Source: Chlamydoabsidia padenii (Eukaryota > Mucoromycota > Mucoromycetes > Mucorales > Cunninghamellaceae). Taken from it: a DNA stretch of 64,000 bases. The position numbers and the translations under genes are program-made. Numbering within the stretch: position 1 is the first letter of the stretch; every line of letters begins with the position of its first letter. The stretch spans positions 1 to 64,000 of the forward strand of contig JAIWND010000010.1 of NCBI GenBank assembly GCA_025330725.1, given 5' to 3'. Of the stretch, positions 48,880-58,700 are shown piece by piece. Below the pieces are notes generated by a model. It made no database searches. It saw nothing but the letters and a program-made list of their open reading frames with translations, and was not told the DNA's origin.

Positions 48880-49589
48880 TGTTAATTATATTGTCATATT
48901 GTGTTGGTTATTATCCCTTATTCCCCATAGACCTTCTATTATAAATATCTACATAGTCTTATTAAATCAACTACTTATCTTATTCACTACCCTTTACTGT
49001 CTTATAACTTGACAGGGCTAATGAACTTTTGACGTACAGCTAATTACCCAATTACATTATACGGTTTTTGCTGGACTTCCCATTCCCATATATGGATTTG
49101 AAAGGGGGCGGTTTTTTGATAAATATGTACAATAACCTTGATGCATCTACATGTCTTCACTCCACCTGCATATCTTGATTTTATCTATATGTCTTCTATT
49201 CATCTATATGTATTGTTGTATATATAAATGCCTTTTTTTCTTATCTGGGTGTCCTTTTATTAATTTATATGTGTACTATATGTGTTTCTTCTGTCTATAT
49301 GTATTGCTACCATCTTTACCGCCTGCATCGACCTGTATTGCAATGTATCGGTCGGTGTCACCATTGCTTATATGTACGCCTTTGTGGCACCAGTATCGGA
49401 TCTATATAAATTTCAACATTGCAGTATTGACCTGTAGCCACCCATAATCACTATATCCATCTATATATATAAAAGTCGATTTGGAATGGCAAAAAGGTAT
49501 CGAGGTCGTGCATGAATTTCGGGATATAAAAGAATATTTGTCTGGTTCTTCGTACTTTCTTTCTCTTTTTCTTACAATACAATTGACAG
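48880..49589. other. Stretch without genes, between gag remnant and repeats
   Basis: About 700 bp of AT-rich sequence with repeated short CTATATGT-type phrases (49140-49300). No coding frame is convincing. Confidence 0.5.
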
Positions 49590-49990
49590 GTGAAAGTCAT
49601 CGCAGGCCTGAGCATACTGATACAAGAGTCTCAGAGTTTGGCTTTTGCGGTGACTTACGTTGGAAATATGCTATAGTGTCCACATCACCACTTTAATCAT
49701 TAGCATCTGTTGACAATTTGAGCGAGCAGAGTCCTTCCAAATCTTAGTAGAGGCAGGCGGGATCTGAAAATGAAGTCCGGTTCCTCTTCGTCCTTTTTTC
49801 TCCCTCTTATAAATGACAGGTAAAAAGACATCGCAAGCTTGAACATACTGACACAAGGGTCTTGGAGCTTGGTTTTTGCGGTGACTTACGTTGGAAATAT
49901 GCTATAGTGTCCACATCACCACTTTAATCATTAGCATCTGTTGACAATTGATCGAGTAGTGCTCTTACCAAATCTTAGTAGGGAATCAAG
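49590..49990 (-). repeat. Dispersed repeat family, inverted tandem pair
   Basis: Two direct copies about 226 bp apart share a nearly identical stretch (CGGTGACTTACGTTGGAAAT at about 49648 and 49878, continuing through ATTAGCATCTGTTGACAA). The reverse complement of the 49671-49720 part matches 52210-52262 almost exactly, so this is the same family as 51850-52450 in inverted orientation. It also carries the reversed element TTTTCAGATCCCGCC (about 49756-49770). Confidence 0.8.
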
Positions 49991-50027
49991 GGGCGGGCTG
50001 GATTTTTCAAACTGGCTCTATTACCGT

Positions 50028-50089
50028 ATACGGGGTTTTGCTGTACAGTACATACAGCAAAAATAACGGTGCCCCACTGGGCGCACCGT
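50028..50089. other. Two adjacent inverted repeats
   Basis: TTTTGCTGT and ACAGCAAAA form a perfect 9-bp inverted repeat with an 8-base spacer at about 50035-50060, directly followed by a hairpin at 50066-50089: ACGGTGC and GCACCGT with an inner CCCA/TGGG pairing, then CTTTTT. They lie at the edge of the repeat-rich zone and could be a terminus of a mobile element. Confidence 0.5.
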
Positions 50090-50381
50090 CTTTTTCATCG
50101 ACATTACGATCACCAGCATTCTTGCTTTGTTTGGAAGAAAAGGATTTGTTGATACAAGGAGTTCTATTGTGGTTGCATTGCTTTTTTGGCGAGTGTCAAA
50201 GTTTTGTTGTGTAGGGTGGTATCAGTGCTCAATGTTTCTTTTTCCGGCCACAAATACCAATCACTTGGAGGAACCCAGAGGGCAACAGGACAAGTTTCAC
50301 TGAATTAATCAATGATGCCGGTCTTCTTTACTGATGGATTGTTCTAACATGGTAATAGATGAAAGAATGAAGCCATATTTA

Positions 50382-50397
50382 TTTTAAAATCCCGCCC
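50382..50397 (+). promoter_or_regulatory. TTnAAAnSCCGMY element upstream of the Swp1-like gene
   Basis: TTTTAAAATCCCGCCC on the plus strand, about 215 bp before the start codon. Confidence 0.45.
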
Positions 50398-50609
50398 AAT
50401 TACAGTACAGTACTTCAAAATTTTGAATCACTCCAGGTGAGAGCGGGATGTAAACGTTCATGGACCAGTCTCACCAGCCAATCAAAATCGAGTACATCCC
50501 CATTATAAATAAATTTTGTTTGCCGTTCCCCCTCATTTTTTTTTTTTTGCAATTCTTACTCTTCTCCCCTTTCATCTCGCCATCAGGACGACACCACTCA
50601 ACAAACCAC

Positions 50610-51122
50610 ATGAAATTATACGCCACTCTCTTTACTGTCCTCTTTATGGTGGCAAGTCATGTATCAGCAGCAGGTCAAGACGATGTATTTGAATGGCAAC
50701 CTGAAATCCATCACCAGTTTCGACCTGCCGAAACCATGCCTTCAACCTGGTTCTCACAACTGTTTACTCTCATCGTACTCTCTCCGTGGCTCGTCCTCGC
50801 TCTCGGTGTAAGTACATTACTTGGCGTCTTTTTACTTGTCTATTCCAACCAAGCTTTTGTGTTTTTTTATTTTTGAATCTAGTGGACAGTGATCGGTGTT
50901 ACTCCTAACAAGGTGGTATCGGGATTATCAAGTCAACGTGGTATTTGGATCTTGGCCTTTGTAGGATCTTTGGCTGTGACGGATTACCTCTTTTACTTGT
51001 ACTGGACTCAATGGAATATCTTTAGAACGATGACTTGGGTGGGTAGCTGGTCTTTGGTTTTATTTGTCACTGGTCAACGTGCCTTGTCTTCTGTCCAACG
51101 TCACCGACTTGGTCAACAATAA
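50610..51122 (+). CDS. SWP1: Short Swp1/ribophorin II-like OST subunit
   Basis: Two exons (50610-50807, 50883-51122) give 145 residues. A cleavable signal peptide (MKLYATLFTVLFMVASHVSA) is followed by about 30 lumenal residues (FEWQPEIHHQFRPAETMP) and three TM helices: LFTLIVLSPWLVLALGW, GIWILAFVGSLAVTDYLFYL and TWVGSWSLVLFVTG. The pattern I/F-x-H-x-F-R-P-x-E, the helix 'L-x-L-S-P-x-L-x-L', and 'YLYWTQWNIFRTM ... TGQRALSS' match the C-terminal membrane domain of ribophorin II/Swp1 of the oligosaccharyltransferase that N-glycosylates proteins in the ER. The large N-terminal lumenal domain of animal ribophorin II and part of yeast Swp1 is missing, yet a signal peptide is retained. The family call is strong. 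Confidence 0.88.
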
Positions 51123-51849
51123 CTAACATCAACGGCAGGAGTACCAGTAACAGTAGAATAGTAGCATATGGTTGTTTTATTATAATAAAGTTTATGGTCT
51201 TTTACTAGTTTTATTAATTAAATAAAAGCAACAATAAAATATACGATATTTATAAGTGGTTGAATGAAATGATCAAAAGCAATCATACATAGGAAAAGAA
51301 ATCAAACAATCAGTTACTACTGTAATCAGCCCCTTTCGTCTATGGAAATGATAAAAATTATCACCTAAGTGCAGTGTGTGTGGGCTGCGATAACTTCCCG
51401 GAAAGGATTTGAACAAAGGTAAGGAGTGAGGACAAAGGCATGGAGAGAGAGAGCGCAGATTCATACCAAGTGGCCAGCATTACTACATGAATTGTTTGAT
51501 TGTATAACCGTTGCAGTCTGGCTGACCACATTGGCAGTGGCGGAAGGAGAGGATTCATCCAACTATATTGGGGGTGGAGGAAGCAGGGCGGAAAGAAGAC
51601 AAAGGAAAAAAAAAAGATTGGCGATCAGTGTTGTGGAAATGATAGCGTATGAAAATTGATGGTAAACCAATCATTCAAACAATGGATCAGAATGTCTCAA
51701 AGATAGGAGGTCGTCAGTGCTGGGGAAATCGTACGATTTTTAGGATCATGTCTACATGTAGTCCATCAAATCGATAAAAAATAAGTGATACAAAAAGATG
51801 GGGTCTTTATTAGACGTCAAATGGGTTATGGTATACATGTTAAAAGCCA
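51123..51849. other. Intergenic stretch without a confident gene
   Basis: About 720 bp. Overlapping short frames on both strands at 51360-51660 are open but show no family features, and neither has a clear leader. I leave the region unassigned. Confidence 0.4.
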
Positions 51850-52450
51850 AGCACCAAGTCCCTTGTGTCAATTTGTCCGAACTTGTGATGACTTTTACCT
51901 GTCATGAAACCCACTTCGTGTTCAAACCCCGATTTACCTTGATTCCGTACTAAGCTTTTGGATGGGCTCTCCTCGCTCCATTGTTAAAGGATGCTAATGA
52001 TTAAAGTGGTGATGTGAATACTATAACCCATTTCCAATATATTTTACCGCAAAATTTAAGTGCCAAGATCCTTGTGTCAGTCTGTCCAAGCTTGTAATGA
52101 GTTTTACCTGTCTTTTGCAAGAAAAAGGACGAAGACCTTTTTTACAGACAGAAGCAAAAATCATTTTCAAATCCCGCCAGTCCCTAGTCAGAGTTGGAAG
52201 GAGCTTTACCGCTCCATTGTCAACGGATGCTAATGATTAAAGTGGTTATGTGGACACTATGATCCATTTCCAACATACTTTACCGCAAATTCAAGTACAA
52301 ATATTCTTTTGTTAGTATGTTTAGACTTGCAATAACTTTTATCTTTTCTTTACGACGAAAGATATTTTTTTTCTATGTAGACGAAGAAAGCTTCATTTTC
52401 AAACGCCGAATGCCAAAATTCAGTGCGCCTAGCAATTCCTGATTTGAGGG
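51850..52450 (+). repeat. Dispersed repeat family, diverged tandem pair
   Basis: Two units about 240 bp apart (GGATGCTAATGATTAAAGTG at about 51987 and 52225). Each has the CCATTTCCAA landmark and the tail CTTGTGTCAGTCTGTCC / ACTTGCAATAACTTTTA also found at 306-360. The end (about 52375-52450) matches 390-450, including TTTTCAAACGCCG at 52396-52408. Three copies of the TTnAAAnSCCGMY element are inside (about 51920, 52164 and 52396). Confidence 0.8.
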
Positions 52451-53205
52451 CGTGATCATGGAGGGGAAGCGTTGTCAGTCGAGATTTCGTTGTAGAGCCC
52501 AAATTTATTTAAATAGAAGAGTGTTTTATTGTACTTTAACTGTACTGTTATATTTTAAATCAGTAGCTATTATACAGTCTACGTTTCATATTCCCTGCTC
52601 CCTTTGGCCTTTGGCCAAATGGTCGGCATCCTTCGGGTACTGTCTGCAGCGCAAATTTGTCGCAGACAACATTGGCGTTTCCAAAAGACTGGGGAAGACT
52701 GGGATTAAATCGGGTTTTAAAAGACGTTGAGTTTGAGTGTTTTTTTGCGCACTTGTATGTAAGGTTGTGTCATGGAATTAATTGTATGTGGATGTTATTG
52801 CTACGTGGTTGGGATACTATGCATGTAAAGCGTTTTATGGATATATACTTGGTTATTATTGGAAATTTAAAAAGGACCCTTCGAGTTCGTACCAACTCTT
52901 CTTTTTTTTTTGTGAAAGAAATAAAAACTGATAATGTTACCATTACTATGATACATACACCCTGACGATATTGTTGTCTTTACGGATCAAGTTTAAGAGT
53001 GAATACACTAAACCAATGTTTGCGCATAGTCTGTCGACTGAGTCGGCATTTGAAAAATAAATCGGAAACCTCGAGATATATGCCGATGTTAGTTTTAATT
53101 CCCGATCCGTATGCGCCAGATCATCCATTAAAACCCCTGTGGCAGAGAGGAATGAATGTTTTTATTGGTTGAAAAGCATAATCTAAATATTAGTCAACTA
53201 TGAAA
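52451..53205. other. Intergenic stretch, no gene seen
   Basis: About 750 bp, with scattered short frames of no clear meaning. It may include further decayed repeat sequence (a GC-richer patch at about 52600-52680), and TTTTAATTCCCGAT occurs near 53093. Confidence 0.4.
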
Positions 53206-53856
53206 TCAAGTTTCCTCGGTCTTTGAGGCACAAAACTTTTGATAGTCCTCCTCAGTCATCAGAATGGTGGCTTCAGTATCTTCGGCCATTTGAATTTTGT
53301 ATATCCAACCTAATGTTCGTTGTAATGATGAGTATAAGAGACAATGAGATGTTTTTTTTTACCTTTATCTTCGGGACTTTTGTTTATCAGTGTTGGATTA
53401 TCAACAAGAGTTTTATTAACTTGGGTTATATTCCCACTCACAGGAGAATAAATATCACAGGCGGCTTTTGCAGATTCAACAGCACCCACATTTTCTATGA
53501 CATGATCCGGATAGATAGTTAATGAATGGTCCTTTGTAATTCCTTTTCTAATGTCTCCTTTACCATCTAGAGAGACCTCTGATCCCACTTGAGGGAGCTC
53601 CACAACCACCAAATCACCCAATGAGTCTTGAGCATAATTCGAAATGCCTACAGTACCGACATTATTGTCAACTGAGATCCATTCATGATACTCGGTATAT
53701 CTTTTGGCTATGAGAAGAGAAAATTTCAGTCACCAATGCAAAAAAAAGGGGGAAAAGGGAGGACTTACAGACAAAACCACGGGTAGCCGCCAGAGAGAAC
53801 GCTTTATTGAAAGAACGAAAGAGGTTCATGCGGGTGGACATTAGTTGCATTGACAT
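53206..53856 (-). CDS. GCV3: Glycine cleavage system H protein, mitochondrial
   Basis: Lipoyl-carrying shuttle of the glycine decarboxylase complex in the mitochondrial matrix. Four exons (53769-53856, 53564-53707, 53363-53494, 53206-53309) give 155 residues. The N terminus (MSMQLMSTRMNLFRSFNKAF) is a presequence; the mature part starts RYTEYHEWISVDNNVGTVGI. The lipoyl-lysine is in VGAVESAKAACDIYSPVSG, followed by INKSPEDKGW-type GWIYKIQM and DYQKFC at the end. Intron 2 (53495-53563) is 69 nt, divisible by three and without an in-frame stop; leaving it in would insert 23 residues right before the lipoyl hairpin. Splicing it restores the family spacing, so the spliced form is preferred. It diverges from STN1. 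Confidence 0.95.
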
Positions 53857-54120
53857 ACTGGAAGAAGATAAAAGATAAAAGAAGAAAAGAAGGAATGGGA
53901 GAGATTCAGATCTTTAAATTCGGAGGGTAAAAGCATGTCAACCCCCCCCCTGGAATCCGTTTATGGAAATCGTTCGATTTGCGCATAAGCTAAGACTAAA
54001 AAAGAACTCACATGCTAGTAATCTATGATGCGTAGTAACGATGATGCATTGTTTTAAAAGATTATCATGTTCAACATTCGATGGTTGGCAGTAATTCTTG
54101 CTTTGTGCTTGAATTCATTT

Positions 54121-54133
54121 TTTAAATCCCGAT
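54121..54133 (+). promoter_or_regulatory. TTnAAAnSCCGMY element upstream of STN1
   Basis: TTTAAATCCCGAT on the plus strand, about 135 bp before the Stn1 start codon and just before the long poly(T). Confidence 0.45.
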
Positions 54134-54143
54134 TATAAATTCT

Positions 54144-54146
<3 letters not shown>

Positions 54147-54223
<77 letters not shown>
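54147..54223 (+). repeat. Poly(T) run of 77 in the STN1 promoter
   Basis: Seventy-seven consecutive T residues between 119 and 43 bases before the Stn1 start codon. Such tracts exclude nucleosomes and can act as promoter elements in fungi; the exact length depends on assembly quality. Confidence 0.9.
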
Positions 54224-54265
54224 CTCCCCTCCCTTCTTTTTTTCGTTCTTCTCTCTTCGTCTTCC

Positions 54266-55622
54266 ATGGATCCTGTTATTTTGGGATTGGACCCTTTGAT
54301 GTGGACTCACGTCAAACTCTTCATCAAAGATGTAATCGAACTTGTTGAATTACCTGATTGTACTGGTAAGGCATCTCACAGACGACGATAACAACAATAA
54401 TAATTGACCTGACCAACACTTTTTTCTTAATAGACATTTACTGCTTTGAAGATCATAACATACGGAACGTGGAACTCTGTGGTATTATTGTGGCAGTGGA
54501 ACAAACTCTTACAATGTTGATTTATACTTGTAAGCCAACACGAGTCGATAATGAAAAAAAGGAACATGTGTTTGTCTAACCTTAATTTGTGCGTAGTGGA
54601 TGATGGCACAGGTACCATTGTGTGTACTTGGTGGAAAGATTCAATTGATACTGAAGAAATGATCTCTCTTGGCTCTTGTGTCCGTATCTTTGGACTTGTA
54701 ACTACTTTTAAAGAAAACAGGCAAATCAAAGTGTATGAACTAGGTAAAGTAGACCCCTTATGACCTTTGATATCCGTTTGCTAACTTTTTTATTATTTGC
54801 ATATTACCTTGATAGATTTGATCACTGATCCGAACTGGGAACTGATACACGCCCTTCAAGTCATGGCTTTACGACGCAGTAACTACCAAAAGACCTATGA
54901 TATCTCCTCCAAAGTCAAACAGCATATCGGCACCCTGAAACAAGAAATGAAAACAAAAAAAGTGGTACCATCCATTACTTCTCATGTATGCTCTCTCTCT
55001 CCTAATCCAATCATTGTCACTTGACTCACACACACTTTTTTTGATATTGAATTAGAACCCACATTTAAATCGAAAACAAGTCTTCCAACAAACACTCCTC
55101 GAACTCGCTAGTATCAAATATGGCACAACCACCTCATTCACACTGAAAGAATTCACCTCTGATGATGACATGTACGATTTGGCAGACCAACACATTCGAC
55201 AAGTAACAACAGAGCAACCAGCAAGAAGAATGGTTGAAAACTTGATCTCTGATATCTTCAATGCTTCGGAAAAGGAAGGCTACATCATCAAGACAGACGA
55301 TGATCGATACAAGTTATTCGACGATTATGATATGGAGCAGGAAGTGCTGGATATCATACGAAGCAGTGTTAATACATCAGGCAAACTAGGTAATGTAGAT
55401 TTGAGGAATGTTTTATGTAAGACTAACCACGATTGTCTCATTTATGTTTTAGGCGGCGTCAATCATCAGTATATCAGCACCATGATCCAACACAAATACG
55501 AACGCCAGGCGAAATCGGTGATCAACAATTGTATCAACAACATGGTGGAAAAAAGTATTATATACAAAACCGACCCTGGGCGTGGATTTGCAACTTGTGA
55601 TTATATGATATTAGAAGACTAG
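54266..55622 (+). CDS. STN1: CST telomere complex subunit Stn1
   Basis: OB-fold protein of the Cdc13/Ctc1-Stn1-Ten1 complex, which caps telomeres and promotes C-strand fill-in by polymerase alpha. Six exons (54266-54365, 54434-54529, 54597-54743, 54816-54985, 55056-55389, 55453-55622) give 338 residues (human STN1 368). The start GLDPLMWTHVKLFIKDVIEL matches the family opening 'W-G-L-D-P-x-F'; the OB fold runs through VELCGIIVAVEQTLTMLIYT and LDDGTGTIVCTWWKDSI. The C-terminal half (from about residue 190) is helical with two predicted winged-helix-like parts (LLELASIKYGTTTSFTLKEF, SVINNCINNMVEKSIIYKTD). No other telomere gene is adjacent. Confidence 0.9.
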
Positions 55623-55796
55623 TAAACCCCCCCCATTCCCCACTATGTATATATAAATCCATCCAATAAAAACCATATACCTTTTTAATTTAGCAATAGT
55701 GATAACCAAACTGACTTTTTATTTGCATTACACAATCAAATGATCAATAAACTATAGAGGGGGATATGAATGGTAGATACATAACAAAAAAGACAT

Positions 55797-56421
55797 TTAG
55801 AATACAAGAGCAGCACCCTTGGTCTTCTTGTCACCACCCAATTCAAAGTGCTTGCAACGCTTGATAGGAAGTTGCATCTTGTACTTGCATTTGGTGCATT
55901 CCAAACGGAGCACGATCTTCTTGGTAGTCTTGGCCTATTCAAACCCCGCCACCCCACAAATGTCAAAAAGGTGAGTTCCAAGGGATAATAATCCACTATA
56001 TTCTATATAGACTATATATATTGATTTGGACTTACCTTTTTGTGGAAGACGGGTTTGGTTTGACCACCATAACCGGATTGCTTACGGTCGTAACGTCTCT
56101 TACCTTGAGCAAAAAGAGAGGCTTTACCGGCCTTGTATTGAGTCACCTTGTGAGGAGTGTGCTTACGGCACTTGAGGCCCTTGCAGTAAGTGTTACGCGT
56201 CTTGGGAATATTAACCTAAAGAAAGATGCCATGTTGAGCAATTAAAAGAAAAAAAAAAAAAAAAAGTCAGGACCATGGTATCCTACACTTGTCAAAAATC
56301 AATCTTTTCCCATTTTCCTTTTTTTCAAAAAAGAAAAGACATCATCCATCCATCCATTCATTCATCCATCCATCTGTTCAGTCCATCCATCCATCCATCC
56401 AAATGTCGCATCACGTACCAT
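55797..56421 (-). CDS. RPL42: 60S ribosomal protein eL42 (L44/L36a)
   Basis: Component of the large ribosomal subunit near the E site. Three exons (56419-56421, 56036-56215, 55797-55934) give 106 residues, the usual length. The first coding exon is the start codon alone: ATG followed at once by GTACGT. Family blocks are [40 protein letters not shown] and [20 protein letters not shown], with the C-x2-C/C..C zinc ligands. Residue 56 is Pro (QTKPVFHKK); Pro here is associated with cycloheximide sensitivity and Gln with resistance in fungi, so sensitivity is predicted. A TTGAAATCCCGCC element lies about 90 bp upstream. Confidence 0.97.
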
Positions 56422-56506
56422 GCCGAATAACCGTAAGTTGAAAGAAGGAACTTCATAAAATTGCCGTGCTTTGAAATGAAAAAGTAAAAAGATGCTCGGC
56501 CAGTCA

Positions 56507-56519
56507 GGCGGGATTTCAA
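56507..56519 (-). promoter_or_regulatory. TTnAAAnSCCGMY element upstream of RPL42
   Basis: TTGAAATCCCGCC on the minus strand, about 90 bp before the eL42 start codon, in the same orientation as before eEF2. Confidence 0.5.
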
Positions 56520-56521
56520 TT

Positions 56522-57060
56522 TGTTATCGGGAATTGAATCGCATGAAAGAAGTGCCTAGGATCAAAGGTAAAGAACCCTGATCTTTGAAATACTCTAGGG
56601 ATTTTTTCTTTTTACAAGATAGGGGTGTGCATCAACAGTTAGTTATGATGGTCGATCCAATTCGATATGTATTGAAAAGTCAAGTGAGGTTACAGGGTTG
56701 TTTTTTTTGGGGGGGGCAAAAGGCTCGGTGAAAAGTTCAAGTTTAAGGTTGCATTGGGTAGGAAGATCTGGGATGAAGACATATAGTTATCTTATACTGC
56801 CGGAGGCATGATACTCCATTATTAAGTAACCTCGTCAAAATTTGCATTATTGGTCTGCATATAAATAATTTAAACCCCGATTTTTCCATTTCACAACAGT
56901 AAAGGGTCATAAAGAAGGTGAATCAAGTTGACAAGAGCTGTATTATAATTAAATTTTTATTTCATAACAATAAACGTCTAAAAAAGGGAGATCTAATAAT
57001 ATTCTATAACTAAAGGGTAGGGGAGGATCAATACACTTTTAAGATCGATATACTAAATGA
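56522..57060. other. Intergenic stretch, no gene seen
   Basis: About 540 bp with a G-run at 56710-56717 and another element match (TTTAAACCCCGAT at about 56869). No coding frame of note. Confidence 0.5.
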
Positions 57061-57921
57061 CTAGAGTAAAACCATCCGACCAGCGCTTTTCTTGATTTGA
57101 TTCCACTTGTACTTTCCATGTAACCACCAACCATGTAAATAAGACCGCCCAGATTTGAAGTTACCCTGTCTAGTACTGATAGTACTTGTTTGCATGGATG
57201 AAGACGCAGGAGGAGTCACTAGAGCATCGGGTCGAGCACGAAGATCCTGTCGATAAATATCAGTCCATGAGAGTTCCTTGAATAAATTCTCCGTTACTGG
57301 TGCCAAAGGAGCATGGTTATTATTACCGTCATTATTACCGACAGCCACATCAAAAGTAAATGATCGAGATGTTGTTCGCGTGGGTGGTTTTCCAGAGAAT
57401 GGGTCGGAAAGAGGTGTCTGTTTCATGGCAAGTGGATCGGTATGACATAGGGTGGAAGCAAAGCATGGTGAATAGTGGTCGTGGTGGTATCTTGATGGAT
57501 CATGTAAGCAGGAAGAGGCGTGAGTGGTGGATAAGAAGGACGATGCCGAGGGTGAGCAGGGTTGATGAGGCGGACAAGGTGCTCTAGAACTTGGGCAAAA
57601 GTTGGGTTGGGAATAGGATGGAATGACTGGCCGCGTGAGCAAGTCGTTTTGATAAGGACCATGAGGGCAAGACCAATGACATTGAGCTTGTTGCCGATCC
57701 ATTTCATTCCGAATACATAATTCACAGATGCCTATTGAATGGTTGATATGTTGTTGTCGTAGTTGTTGCTGTTGCTGTTGTTGCTGTTGCTGTTGTAGTG
57801 AGAGCATTAGATTCAGTTGACTTGAAACTTGTTGAAGCATCAAAGATAATTGTTGTTCATGGTGAAGGACGGCTTTTGAGGGAGGGAGAGAATGTACCTT
57901 GTTTTTCTTCTTGCCAATCAT
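57061..57921 (-). CDS. Q-rich protein of unknown function
   Basis: An uninterrupted frame of 286 residues. It has a basic start (MIGKKKNKVHSLPPSKAVLH), a helical stretch with a polyglutamine run (VSSQLNLMLSLQQQQ), then a Cys/His-rich patch (GICELCIRNEMDRQQAQCHW, then SCPHGPY) that could bind zinc, a Pro/Ser-rich middle, and a basic end (SYLHGWWLHGKYKWNQIKKS). The tail resembles short W/Y-rich basic tails with no known name. The start was chosen downstream of a poly-Phe leader that begins at 58065. No family recognised; the long open frame and biased composition support a gene. Confidence 0.65.
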   Translation of the reverse strand: MIGKKKNKVHSLPPSKAVLHHEQQLSLMLQQVSSQLNLMLSLQQQQQQQQQQQLRQQHINHSIGICELCIRNEMDRQQAQCHWSCPHGPYQNDLLTRPVIPSYSQPNFCPSSRAPCPPHQPCSPSASSFLSTTHASSCLHDPSRYHHDHYSPCFASTLCHTDPLAMKQTPLSDPFSGKPPTRTTSRSFTFDVAVGNNDGNNNHAPLAPVTENLFKELSWTDIYRQDLRARPDALVTPPASSSMQTSTISTRQGNFKSGRSYLHGWWLHGKYKWNQIKKSAGRMVLL

Positions 57922-58700
57922 GTCTTGATGTACCACGTGGGAGAATAAATTGAGTATACTTGGTAAGAAAAAAAAAAAGTAAGAGGAAGAAGTAAAAGAA
58001 TGATAAAAAAAAGGGGGTGGGAAGGGCCGCCAAGATACCGCAAAGGAACTTTTTTTCCAGGCCACATATCTGACTTTAAAACCCTTGACACCTACCTCCC
58101 CCTTTTTTTTTTTATCAAAATGCAGAACGTATGAGGAATAGTCCGTCGATGCAATTGGTTTTGTTTTTGTTTTTCATGCCATGCGGATAATAATGAAAAC
58201 TTGACATCGTACATGTTTTAGGAGGCGTGGAAAAGGAACCGACCTACTATATAAAAAAATCCCAAAAGAGGTAAAATATGCATCTCCAGTTCTTTTGCTT
58301 ATATACATAATACACTAAAATGTATTATCTGGTGACAATTTAACTTCTTATTCAACTCATTCTCAATCATCACTAGGCGCATCTCGCTTGCCATTCGTTC
58401 CTATGGATTTAGGCTTTTGCGAAAAAAGAGACAACAATACAGAATGGACCCTCAAAGAAAACGAAAAATGGAAATTTGAAACGCCGACGACTGGATAAAG
58501 AAAGACAGGGCGTACGCATGATCCTATTTTTTTTTTTTTTTTTTTTTTTTCGATTTCATCTCTCCTTTCTCTCTTCCTCCTCCACTTCTTCTTTTTTTTT
58601 TTTTATTTTATTATTTAAACTACAAAGGCTTCTTTTGCTTTTTGTCTCTTCTCTTTCTTTATTCTATTCTTATTTTATTGTTAACATAGATTTTATAAAC
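57922..58700. other. Divergent promoter region
   Basis: About 780 bp between the Q-rich protein and the transporter start codons. It has TTTGAAACGCCGAC at 58475-58488, and long pyrimidine tracts (poly(T) of about 22 at 58528-58549) before the transporter. Confidence 0.5.
58475..58488 (+). promoter_or_regulatory. TTnAAAnSCCGMY element upstream of the transporter
   Basis: TTTGAAACGCCGAC on the plus strand, about 215 bp before the transporter start codon. Confidence 0.45.

Noticed and set aside
51361..51659. Overlapping frames on both strands as a gene after Swp1
   Set aside because: Neither shows a domain, and composition and leaders are unconvincing.
52590..52730. GC-richer patch as rDNA or tRNA remnant
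   Set aside because: No recognisable rRNA core sequence or tRNA fold was found.
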